Of a stretch of 64,000 nt of DNA, positions 28,233 to 35,344 are shown in pieces. Location of the stretch: the NCBI GenBank assembly GCA_035497735.1, contig DATJCX010000047.1:186001-250000 (forward strand), read 5' to 3'. Position 1 is the first letter of the stretch. Each line of letters starts with the position of its first letter. The translations under genes and the position numbers were made by a program. Source of the DNA: Brumimicrobium sp035497735. GTDB taxonomy: Bacteria > Bacteroidota > Bacteroidia > Flavobacteriales_D > Crocinitomicaceae. A model generated the notes under the pieces. It was not told the DNA's origin. It was given only the letters and a program-made list of their open reading frames with translations, and searched no databases.

Positions 28233-29351
28233 TTATAGTTTTATTTCTGTAAAATTTAGCTTAGCCAATTTTTGCATGTTACTAACCCTTGAAGGTTTTA
28301 GGTAATTACTTTTATCATTAATTATATCTAAAATATGATTAGTTGTTTTTTTAACATCATATTCACTATTATGAAGTCTATAATCCTCATTGTACCCTAC
28401 ATTATATAAAAAATCTTCACACTTTCGATGGTATTCATTTAACATAAATGGTGTATCAGCAAAACACGCAAATATAGCAGCATGTAATCTAGTTGAGATC
28501 ACAAAGTCACATTTTGCAATTGATTCCCAAATTTGACGAGTTTCTCTGTTGTACGAAACAACTTCATAACTTTTAGGTTGAGAGAGTAAAATCGTATCAT
28601 TAGTTAAACTTAAATCGCCAATTTTGTTATTCCCATTTATGATGTAAAATTTAAAATGAATATTTTCTTTTTTATCTAAATTTTTAATTAGACTAATCAT
28701 CATCGAATTTCGCATTTCTTCGTGCTTAATGTTCATATCCTTTTGTAGCGATTCATATCGACAAACACTAATTCCAATAATTTTTTTTGTAGTTATAGCT
28801 TCTTCTTGTTTATAATTTGTATAAATCTCAGGTAAGATCGCTGCCAAGTCAAAAGAATTAATAGGTTTATACGGTAAGCCATCTATATTATTAACAAAAT
28901 CAAATGAAGTTTGATCCCTTAAGGCAAGAAAGTCCATTTGCTTCAAATAAGACTGAATTGCTTTTTCATCCTTTACAGACTTAAAAGGTCCTATAGACAC
29001 GCCTATTCCGCCAAACTTCAATTTTTCTCCTCTTATCTTTTTTTGAATAGCACTCCATCGAATGTTATTTGATTTTAACTCACTATGTATAGTTGAACCA
29101 CCAGCATAAACAAAAGCATCAGTGTTATTTAATAATATTTTGGATTGAAAACCATATGTTCTTTTCATTTCAAAAGGATATCCTTTATTAGGAATAATAG
29201 TTTTAGGTAATCGCGATGATCTCGCTAAAAATCGGTTATTATCTTTACTCCAAAACTTTTTTGCTCCCCACGAAGCAACCTCAACAAAAGCATCATCACC
29301 AGTGTTTTGATGTCCATAATATCCTGTAAATAGTATATCTGTTTTAAACAT
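28233..29351 (-). CDS. Polysaccharide pyruvyl transferase family protein
   Basis: A 372-residue enzyme with the family start FTGYYGHQNTGDDAFVE, the YAGGSTIHSE segment and the C-terminal STRLHAAIFACFADTPF motif with its catalytic-type RLH. It would add a pyruvate ketal from phosphoenolpyruvate to a sugar, adding a negative charge to the polymer. It follows the flippase gene with 1 nt between, so it is part of the same transcript. Some members use other acceptors, for example in CsaB cell-wall modification; the context favours capsule. Confidence 0.85.
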   Translation of the reverse strand: MFKTDILFTGYYGHQNTGDDAFVEVASWGAKKFWSKDNNRFLARSSRLPKTIIPNKGYPFEMKRTYGFQSKILLNNTDAFVYAGGSTIHSELKSNNIRWSAIQKKIRGEKLKFGGIGVSIGPFKSVKDEKAIQSYLKQMDFLALRDQTSFDFVNNIDGLPYKPINSFDLAAILPEIYTNYKQEEAITTKKIIGISVCRYESLQKDMNIKHEEMRNSMMISLIKNLDKKENIHFKFYIINGNNKIGDLSLTNDTILLSQPKSYEVVSYNRETRQIWESIAKCDFVISTRLHAAIFACFADTPFMLNEYHRKCEDFLYNVGYNEDYRLHNSEYDVKKTTNHILDIINDKSNYLKPSRVSNMQKLAKLNFTEIKL

Positions 29352-29352
29352 T

Positions 29353-30789
29353 CTATTTTTTAATTATTGATTTTAATTGCTTGACTAGGTTTTTCTCAAA
29401 AAACCAGACAAGAGGTAAATATAGCATAGTAAACAACAAACTTACTACTAATATAATTAAAATATTATTTTCAAGATTTTTTATAATTGAAATATAAGCC
29501 AAATATGAGATAAGGTAAGCAATAACACCAAAAACAAACAGTTTTGAAATATCTTTTACTTGTGCTAACAAGGGATAATTAATTAAGTTCCCACAAAACA
29601 ACATGTTAATTGTTGTAAAAAGGAACGATACTGCTGTTAATGATATAACTAACCCCATCACTCCAAAAGGTAAGCCTATGGCAATGGCAATAATTCCTAT
29701 TACTTTTTTAATTATCTCTACTTTTAAAAACAAATCACTTCTCCCTTTAACCTTTAAAATGTTTAAATTATAAGAACTTATTGGTCTAATAATAGATGCT
29801 ATCGCCAATATTTGAAAGTATGGTACCGCAGGCAACCATTTTTCTCCAAATAAAAGCACAAAACCTTCCTCTGCTATTAAAATTAAGATTAACATAATAG
29901 GAATAACTACAAAAAGCACCAATTTCATTGTGGTTTTGTAAGCAGAACGTAACTTATCATCTCCTTCTATGTTGGAAAATAACGGGTAAGTCACTTTCCC
30001 CATTACTGAACCGATTTGCTGTACAGGGAACAATCTCATTGTTTCTGCTTGGTTAAAAAAACCTACTTGTGCAGGCGAGAAAAACTTTCCTATTACGATT
30101 CTATATGCATCATTATAAATAGTATCAAGCAATCCTGATAGGGTTAGCTTGTAACCAAAATTAAAATGATACTTGAATATATTTTTATCAAACATTAAAG
30201 ACGGTTTCCACTTTATAAAAAACCAATTTTGAATTGTAAATACAATTGTCTGGGTCAAATTTAACCAAACTAAACTCCATACACCATAACCCGAATATGC
30301 CATTACAACTCCCACAATAGCCCCTATAATAGTAGATGGAATTTGGAGCTTCATTTGTGTCTTAAAATTCATCTCTTTAGTGAGTTTTGCCACATGAACT
30401 GCCACTAAAGACCGAATAACAAAGGTAAGTGCAAAAACACGTAAAATGTTTTTTAAAAGCTCTTGTCCATAAAAATCAGCAATAAAAGGAGCTGTAATAA
30501 AAACAAGTGCATATATAATTAAACTAACTCCAAAATTCGTGACAAAAACGGTAGAATAATCAACTTGTTTTGGTTCTTTCATTCGAATCAAAGAACTTGT
30601 CATTCCACCGTCCATTAAAAACTGTCCTATGGAAATAAAAACCATAAGCATTGCAATCAATCCAAAATCTTCTGGCATCAATAATCTTGCTAAAATAATT
30701 TGCACACCAAAATTTATTAATTGCACACTAAATTGTTGTGCAAAGGTCCAAATTACGCCACTAATTGCTTGTTTTTTAAGGTTACTCAA
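29353..30789 (-). CDS. wzx: Polysaccharide flippase (Wzx/WzxC, MOP family)
   Basis: A 478-residue membrane protein with about 12-14 helices. The N-terminus (SNLKKQAISGVIWTFAQQF and ARLLMPEDFGLIAML) is typical of WzxC-like oligosaccharide flippases. It should move undecaprenyl-linked repeat units across the inner membrane. The start is a TTG at 30789 in a frame stopped 5 codons upstream by the TAA of a dehydrogenase remnant, so no ATG is available. An original ATG was probably lost when this junction formed. Either the TTG is used or expression is reduced. Confidence 0.88.
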   Translation of the reverse strand: MSNLKKQAISGVIWTFAQQFSVQLINFGVQIILARLLMPEDFGLIAMLMVFISIGQFLMDGGMTSSLIRMKEPKQVDYSTVFVTNFGVSLIIYALVFITAPFIADFYGQELLKNILRVFALTFVIRSLVAVHVAKLTKEMNFKTQMKLQIPSTIIGAIVGVVMAYSGYGVWSLVWLNLTQTIVFTIQNWFFIKWKPSLMFDKNIFKYHFNFGYKLTLSGLLDTIYNDAYRIVIGKFFSPAQVGFFNQAETMRLFPVQQIGSVMGKVTYPLFSNIEGDDKLRSAYKTTMKLVLFVVIPIMLILILIAEEGFVLLFGEKWLPAVPYFQILAIASIIRPISSYNLNILKVKGRSDLFLKVEIIKKVIGIIAIAIGLPFGVMGLVISLTAVSFLFTTINMLFCGNLINYPLLAQVKDISKLFVFGVIAYLISYLAYISIIKNLENNILIILVVSLLFTMLYLPLVWFFEKNLVKQLKSIIKK

Positions 30790-30801
30790 TTTACTTGGAA
30801 T

Positions 30802-30957
30802 TTACAACCTACTTACGGTTGGGTATTTTGTCGCAAACAAACGTGCTAAGGGTAAACCTACGTAACCAAGACCGATGACGGCTATTTTATGACTTGGTGA
30901 CTTGGTGACTTGGTGACTTGGTGACGTTGCGTCTGGATTTGTATTTTTTGTTTCCAT
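30802..30957 (-). pseudogene. N-terminal remnant of a nucleotide-sugar dehydrogenase with repeat-derived leader
   Basis: The minus strand from ATG 30957 encodes 51 residues: a 24-residue leader with the repeat peptide TKSPSHQV, then IAVIGLGYVGLPLARLFA followed by TKYPTVSRL and a TAA. The second part is the NAD-binding N-terminus of a UDP-sugar 6-dehydrogenase, close to the intact gene at 33231-34499 (IGIIGLGYVGLPLARLFA). The leader is made by 4.4 copies of the octamer GACTTGGT (30891-30925, plus strand) read in three successive frames. The rest of the enzyme (about 380 residues) is missing. The wzx frame follows after the stop. Confidence 0.8.
30891..30925. repeat. GACTTGGT octamer tandem repeat
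   Basis: Four perfect copies plus a partial fifth of GACTTGGT in a row. They lie inside the dehydrogenase remnant, just beyond the 3' end of the first S23 gene. The unit resembles units in the GA/CT-biased tracts around the second S23 gene (CACCAAGTC is shared in the other orientation). Replication slippage would change the reading frame, since the unit is 8 nt. Confidence 0.85.
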
Positions 30958-30994
30958 ATAGTTTATTGATAAACTTTATTTTTATAATATTTAT

Positions 30995-31369
30995 TTACAA
31001 AGACCATTTTTCAGGATGAATCATCATGGTGACGAGCATTCCTAATAAGTGATTGTATTTTTTATTTAATTCATTAAACAATTCTTGACCGATATAATTA
31101 CAGCCTAATGCATATTCGAGCCACACCTGTGTTTCTGCAGCCTCCCCATCCGAATCAGATAATTTAGCTACAAAAGATTTTGGATAACGTCTTTTTCGCC
31201 ATGCTTCCGCAATATTTCCCGAAACAGAACGAGAAGAACGACGGATTTGATCAGTAAGCGAATACATTTCTTCCCGAGGAAATGTTTTAGACAATTCATA
31301 AATTTCCATTCCTAATTCAAACGATAATTTATAAACCCTTAATTCCGTATGACAAACAATTTTAGCCAT
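30995..31369 (-). CDS. Four-helix-bundle protein, S23/IVP family (copy A)
   Basis: A 124-residue all-helical protein of the family first seen in 23S rRNA intervening sequences and related to the Avd protein of diversity-generating retroelements. Family marks are ELRVYKLSFELGMEIY, YSLTDQIRRSSRSVSGNIAEA and ETQVWLEYAL. It is about 70% identical by eye to copy B at 32635-33009, same length. It lies between the 4-epimerase gene and the dehydrogenase remnant, flanked by a short CT-rich stretch and an octamer array. Avd is a basic pentamer that binds nucleic acid; the function of stand-alone copies is not established to my knowledge. No reverse transcriptase is present. Confidence 0.88.
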   Translation of the reverse strand: MAKIVCHTELRVYKLSFELGMEIYELSKTFPREEMYSLTDQIRRSSRSVSGNIAEAWRKRRYPKSFVAKLSDSDGEAAETQVWLEYALGCNYIGQELFNELNKKYNHLLGMLVTMMIHPEKWSL

Positions 31370-31380
31370 AATTTATATTA

Positions 31381-31428
31381 AACTTCACATTCTCACCAAG
31401 TCCCCTCTCCAGCTCTCCTCTTCACAAA
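31381..31428. repeat. Short CT-rich (minus: GA-rich) degenerate repeat tract
   Basis: Units such as TCTCACCAAG, TCCCCTC and TCTCCTC follow one another between the 4-epimerase stop and the start of S23 copy A. The composition matches the two longer tracts around copy B. Confidence 0.6.
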
Positions 31429-32396
31429 GCCTCCTTATGCTCCCAATACCAATCCACCGCCTCTTTCAGCCCTTCTCCTATCTTATAACTCGGCTTATAC
31501 CCCAACATTCTCTCTGCTTTTTCAATACTCGCCAAAGAATGCGGAATATCTCCTACTCTTTTAGGACCATGAACAACTTCAACTTCTGCTATTTTAGCGT
31601 CAAATTTACTTAAATGCTCCTTTAAATAAGCAACCAAATCATTTAAAGTCGTTCTGTCTCCTACTGCTGTATTGTACACTTGGTTAACAGCTGCTGGATT
31701 ATCAGTTAACATTGCCAGTTCATTCATTTGAACCACATTGTCAATATAAGTGAAATCTCTTGAATAATCACCTGTACCGTTAATTGTAGGCGATTCGTGA
31801 TTTATCAGTTGTTTTACAAACAATGGAATCACTGCTGCATAAGCACCATTTGGGTCTTGTCTTCTTCCGAAAACATTAAAATAGCGCAAACCAATACATT
31901 CCATTCCATAAGTCTTTGCGAAAACATCAGCATACAATTCATTAACATACTTTGTAATAGCGTAAGGCGATAATGGTTTACCGATAACATCCTCCACTTT
32001 TGGTAAACTTTCAGAGTCACCGTAAGTTGACGAACTAGCAGCATAGACAAAACGTTTAACCTTTGCATCACGAGCAGCAATCAACATATTTAGAAATCCG
32101 TTAATGTTAACATCATTCGTAGTTGAAGGATCCTTGATAGACCTTGGCACACTTCCTAGAGCCGCTTCGTGCAACACGTAGTCACAGCCTTCAACAGCCT
32201 TCTGACAAGTTTCTAAACTCCTAATATCCCCTTCAATTAAAGTAAAATCCTTATCACTTAAAAAATCTTCGATATTATACCTATGTCCCGTAGCGAAGTT
32301 ATCTAAACAAACTACCTTATAGTTTTTATTTAAAAAATGTTCCACTAAATTAGAACCAATAAACCCAGCACCACCGGTGATTAAAATTTTTTTCAT
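31422..32396 (-). CDS. UDP-GlcNAc/UDP-hexuronate 4-epimerase (WbpP/TviC type)
   Basis: A 324-residue extended SDR with NAD-binding TGGAGFIGSN at residues 7-16, a Ser-rich active-site strand AASSSTYGDSESLPK and catalytic YAITK. The SRDFTYIDNVVQ motif is characteristic of sugar-nucleotide epimerases. With the dehydrogenase just upstream it would make a UDP-galactosaminuronic-acid-type precursor, as in WbpO/WbpP or TviB/TviC pairs. The exact substrate is inference. Its two sides are occupied by S23 genes and repeat tracts rather than by tight operon spacing. Confidence 0.88.
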   Translation of the reverse strand: MKKILITGGAGFIGSNLVEHFLNKNYKVVCLDNFATGHRYNIEDFLSDKDFTLIEGDIRSLETCQKAVEGCDYVLHEAALGSVPRSIKDPSTTNDVNINGFLNMLIAARDAKVKRFVYAASSSTYGDSESLPKVEDVIGKPLSPYAITKYVNELYADVFAKTYGMECIGLRYFNVFGRRQDPNGAYAAVIPLFVKQLINHESPTINGTGDYSRDFTYIDNVVQMNELAMLTDNPAAVNQVYNTAVGDRTTLNDLVAYLKEHLSKFDAKIAEVEVVHGPKRVGDIPHSLASIEKAERMLGYKPSYKIGEGLKEAVDWYWEHKEAL

Positions 32397-32439
32397 GTTG
32401 TTTTTTAACCAAATATTTTACTTTCAAATTGCATTATTC

Positions 32440-32640
32440 TATCTCCCCAGTCACCTCGTCAACTATTCTCCTCCTCTCCTCCTCTCCCACTCTCCTCATC
32501 TCCTCGTCTTACTCTCCCACTCTCCCAATCTCTCCCGTCACCCCTCACCAAGTCCCCCACTCTCAAAAGTCTCCTCCTCTTACTCTCACACTCTCCTCGT
32601 CTCAAAAGTCTCCTCGTCTCAAAAGTCTCCTTTCTCAAAC
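32440..32640. repeat. Degenerate 8-9-nt strand-asymmetric repeat tract (CT-rich on plus)
   Basis: About 200 nt of consecutive short units built on CTC followed by a variable 3-5 nt. The tract is almost pure pyrimidine on plus and purine on minus, with local exact repeats such as CTCGTCTCAAAAGTC twice near 32600-32630. It lies between the 3' end of S23 copy B and the start of the 4-epimerase gene. Units vary too much for a CRISPR and too little for ordinary spacer DNA. The bias means the transcript of the locus carries a GA-rich stretch here. Confidence 0.85.
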
Positions 32641-33009
32641 ACTCCACTTCTCTGGTTGATTCATCATCGTCACCAGCATTCCAAGGATATTATCGTATTT
32701 TCTCATTAAATCACTGTATATTTCTTCCTCTATATATCCACAAGCCAAAGCATAGTCTAACCAAACTTGGGTTTCTCCACCTTCTCCATCAGAATCAGAA
32801 AGCTTCGCAACAAAAGACTTCGGGTACCTTCTTTTCCTCCACGCCTCACCAATATTCGCTGAAACAGATCTAGAAGAACGACGAATTTGGTCAGTCAAAG
32901 AATATCTCTCTTCTTTTGGAAAAGATTTTGTAATATTAAAAATCTCCATTCCTGCCTCGAAAGACAATTGATAAACCCTTAATTCTTTATGCGATTTTAT
33001 ATTTCCCAT
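32635..33009 (-). CDS. Four-helix-bundle protein, S23/IVP family (copy B)
   Basis: A 124-residue paralogue of copy A with the same core (YSLTDQIRRSSRSVSANIGEA, RKRRYPKSFVAKLSDSDG, MLVTMMNQPEKWS). The strongest conservation between copies is the basic region RKRRYPK and the helix around it. It is flanked on both sides by 200-nt GA-rich repeat tracts, the downstream one touching its last codons. It is inserted between dehydrogenase and 4-epimerase, which normally sit adjacent in such loci. A nucleic-acid-binding role is plausible from the Avd relation; nothing here proves it. Confidence 0.88.
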   Translation of the reverse strand: MGNIKSHKELRVYQLSFEAGMEIFNITKSFPKEERYSLTDQIRRSSRSVSANIGEAWRKRRYPKSFVAKLSDSDGEGGETQVWLDYALACGYIEEEIYSDLMRKYDNILGMLVTMMNQPEKWSV

Positions 33010-33029
33010 AACCTTAAAATTTCAAACTT

Positions 33030-33240
33030 AATCCTCCCTTTCTCACCATCTCATCAGTCACCCACTCTCCCTGTCTCATCAGTCACCCTGTCTCCCCCTC
33101 TCAAAACTCCCAGTCTCCGCGTCTCAACATCTCCACCTCTCCCCATCTCCTCGTTTCCACATCTCAAAACTCTCCCAGACTCCCTGTCTCATCAGTCTCC
33201 CTGTCTCCCCCTCTCAAAACTCCCAGTCTCCTAAAGTCTC
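33030..33240. repeat. Degenerate 8-9-nt strand-asymmetric repeat tract (CT-rich on plus)
   Basis: Same class as the tract at 32440-32640. It contains a 50-nt direct duplication with one mismatch: 33069-33118 and 33182-33231, both starting CCCTGTCTCATCAGTC. The second copy ends in the stop codon of the dehydrogenase gene, so the tract has replaced or built the last codons (Arg-Leu-stop) of that gene. Confidence 0.85.
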
Positions 33241-34499
33241 ACATCCGCATCTTCCAACACTCCTTTCACGTCATAAATAATCCCCTTCTCACTCAACCCA
33301 TCTCTTAAGTTAAGATTCATAAACTCCTTATGCGCTACTCCTAGTACAATTGCATCGAACTTCTCATTCGGTAATTGATTCACAATTTCCTTATTGTATT
33401 CATGTTTTACCTCTTCAATACTTGCCCAAGGGTCAAAAGTTGTAACTACCGCACCATAATCTTCTAGAGCATCTATTACATCAACCACTCTTGTATTTCT
33501 AACATCCGGACAGTTTTCCTTAAAAGTTATCCCCAACATTAAAATCTTAGCATTGTGAATATTGATATCCCTTTTAATCATAGTTTTTACAACCTGCGAA
33601 GCCACATAATTACCCATTCCATCGTTTAAGCGACGTCCTGCAAGAATGATTTCTGAATGATAACCTTTTTCTTGTGCTTTTTGCGCCAAATAATAAGGGT
33701 CCACTCCTATACAGTGACCACCAACTAAACCTGGTTTAAAAGGTAAAAAGTTCCATTTCGTTCCAGCAGCTTCTAAAACAGCATGTGTATCGATTTCTAG
33801 TAAATTAAAGATTTTCGCCAACTCATTCACAAATGCGATATTAATATCACGTTGAGAATTTTCAATCACCTTTGCTGCTTCCGCTACCTTAATTGTCGGT
33901 GCTAGATGCGTACCTGCTGTAATCACAGAACGATATAAATCATCAATCGTTTTAGCAGCTTCAGGAGTAGAACCTGAAGTGATTTTTAGAATCTTATCCA
34001 CTGTGTGCAACTTATCTCCCGGATTAATTCTTTCAGGAGAGTAGCCAGCAAAGAAGTCAGTATTAAACTTTAAACCTGAAATCTTTTCAACAACAGGAAT
34101 ACAATCTTCTTCCGTTGCACCTGGATAAACTGTTGACTCATATACAACAATATCCCCTTTTCTAATCACTTTCCCAACGGTTTCACTGGCTTTGATTAAT
34201 GGAATAAGAACAGGACGATTGTGTTCATCAACAGGCGTTGGAACAGTAACAATATACATATTGCAATCTTGTAAGTCCTCCATCTTCGTTGAACAATAAA
34301 GCCCAACACCTAAATTGTTTTCACTTTTCAGTACTGCTTGCAGCATATCGTTTTCTACTTCTAAAGTAGTGTCGATTCCTTTGTTTAACTCACTAATTCT
34401 ACTTTCGTTGATGTCAAAACCTACCACATCATACTTCGTGGCAAACAATCTCGCCAAAGGCAAACCAACGTAACCTAACCCAATAATTCCTATCTTCAT
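33231..34499 (-). CDS. UDP-HexNAc 6-dehydrogenase (WbpO/TviB type)
   Basis: A 422-residue NAD-dependent nucleotide-sugar dehydrogenase: N-terminal GLGYVGLPLA, the YESTVYPGATEE strand, FAGYSPERINPGD and the catalytic Cys in GGHCIGVDPYYL. The C-terminal domain begins KILMLGITFKENCPDVRNT. It oxidises C6 of UDP-GlcNAc or UDP-GalNAc to the uronic acid, using two NAD+. It is the first biosynthetic gene after the NusG-like gene (128-nt gap). The last two codons lie in a repeat tract. A broken second copy of the N-terminus is at 30802-30957. Confidence 0.92.
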   Translation of the reverse strand: MKIGIIGLGYVGLPLARLFATKYDVVGFDINESRISELNKGIDTTLEVENDMLQAVLKSENNLGVGLYCSTKMEDLQDCNMYIVTVPTPVDEHNRPVLIPLIKASETVGKVIRKGDIVVYESTVYPGATEEDCIPVVEKISGLKFNTDFFAGYSPERINPGDKLHTVDKILKITSGSTPEAAKTIDDLYRSVITAGTHLAPTIKVAEAAKVIENSQRDINIAFVNELAKIFNLLEIDTHAVLEAAGTKWNFLPFKPGLVGGHCIGVDPYYLAQKAQEKGYHSEIILAGRRLNDGMGNYVASQVVKTMIKRDINIHNAKILMLGITFKENCPDVRNTRVVDVIDALEDYGAVVTTFDPWASIEEVKHEYNKEIVNQLPNEKFDAIVLGVAHKEFMNLNLRDGLSEKGIIYDVKGVLEDADVRL

Positions 34500-34627
34500 A
34501 ATATCTATTCTACACTTATTTTTTCACACAAAAACCATCCTTTTAAACATGGCTTCGCCACTCTCAGTCCCATTTAAGACTACAGCAAAAGGATTAAATA
34601 ACTTTTTAATATTTGAGTAACGATAAG

Positions 34628-35149
34628 TTATTTAACTAATTTCCTCACTTTGCTTTTTGCGAGATTAACAACAAATTTTGCAGCTAAGGCTTCAATACAT
34701 ATTATAACTCTATAACTATTGACATCCTCAACTGCTTTTGCAAAGTAACCTCTAAGAGGACCTGCTATTATTTCTACTTCTTCTCCACGAGAGAATCTTG
34801 AATTTTCAACCTTTTTAACTCCCTCATATTCTTCTAAAACTAACTTCAATTGTTCTATCTCCTTTGGTTTAACCCGACCGATTTCACCATTTAATTTCAA
34901 AATTGAATGAAATCCAGGAACAGAATACAATTTTTCCTTATTAACGGTGCAGTCATGAACAAAGATCACACCAGGAATTAAAGGAACTTCAATCAGTTTT
35001 TTTCTATCACTCCAAATTCTCCATTGTTTTTGAATTGGCAGATAAACTTGATAATTTAGCTTCTCTAAGAGGCAAGCAACCTTTTTTTCATGTCTTGAGT
35101 TTGTCCTTACAACAAACCAATCCGTACTTTCGCACACAAAATCACTCAT
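34628..35149 (-). CDS. NusG-like capsule transcription antiterminator (UpxY/LoaP type)
   Basis: A 173-residue NusG paralogue: NGN domain (WFVVRTNSRHEKKVACLLEKL and PLIPGVIFVHD) at about 10-105 and a C-terminal KOW-like domain (FSRGEEVEIIAGPLRGYFAKA). Such genes stand first in Bacteroidota polysaccharide operons and let RNA polymerase read through the long locus. Position and orientation fit exactly: about 25 kb of same-strand genes follow. A TAnnTTTG box lies 52 nt upstream. The 128-nt gap to the next gene could hold the loading site, but I saw only a short GGC-GAA-GCC hairpin. Confidence 0.88.
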   Translation of the reverse strand: MSDFVCESTDWFVVRTNSRHEKKVACLLEKLNYQVYLPIQKQWRIWSDRKKLIEVPLIPGVIFVHDCTVNKEKLYSVPGFHSILKLNGEIGRVKPKEIEQLKLVLEEYEGVKKVENSRFSRGEEVEIIAGPLRGYFAKAVEDVNSYRVIICIEALAAKFVVNLAKSKVRKLVK

Positions 35150-35201
35150 CGCTAGGTAATTACAAAAAAATATGCAGACTTTTACAATATTTTAAAAGTG
35201 C

Positions 35202-35209
35202 AAATGTAC
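35202..35209 (-). promoter_or_regulatory. -7 promoter box of the polysaccharide locus
   Basis: The minus strand reads TACATTTG, matching TAnnTTTG, 52 nt upstream of the NusG-like gene. No clear -33 TTG at the best spacing. This is the likely promoter for the whole 25-kb locus. Confidence 0.5.
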
Positions 35210-35288
35210 CGGTTATATATTAGACTTAATAATCTAAGTACCATTAAATGATAAAAATCAGGTTAAACTCTCGATTTTAAGAATTCTT

Positions 35289-35318
35289 TTGCTTTTTAAG
35301 TTAAATGTAGTATTTTTG
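35289..35318 (+). promoter_or_regulatory. Promoter of the OmpA-family gene
   Basis: TTG (35289-35291) and TATTTTTG (35311-35318) are separated by 19 nt, close to the Bacteroidota -33/-7 consensus. The box ends 26 nt before ATG 35345. Confidence 0.65.
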
Positions 35319-35344
35319 TAAAAAATTATTCAAACAATTAAAAT

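Noticed and set aside
32377..32709. Plus-strand open frames rich in Ser/Leu/Pro over the CT tracts
   Set aside because: They arise from low-complexity CT repeats opposite S23 and epimerase genes, without start signals or family similarity.
30995..33009. Diversity-generating retroelement, since S23 proteins resemble Avd
   Set aside because: No reverse transcriptase and no template/variable repeat pair with adenine-specific differences is present.
32440..33240. CRISPR array in the repeat tracts
   Set aside because: Units are only 8-9 nt and degenerate, with no constant-length spacers and no cas genes.
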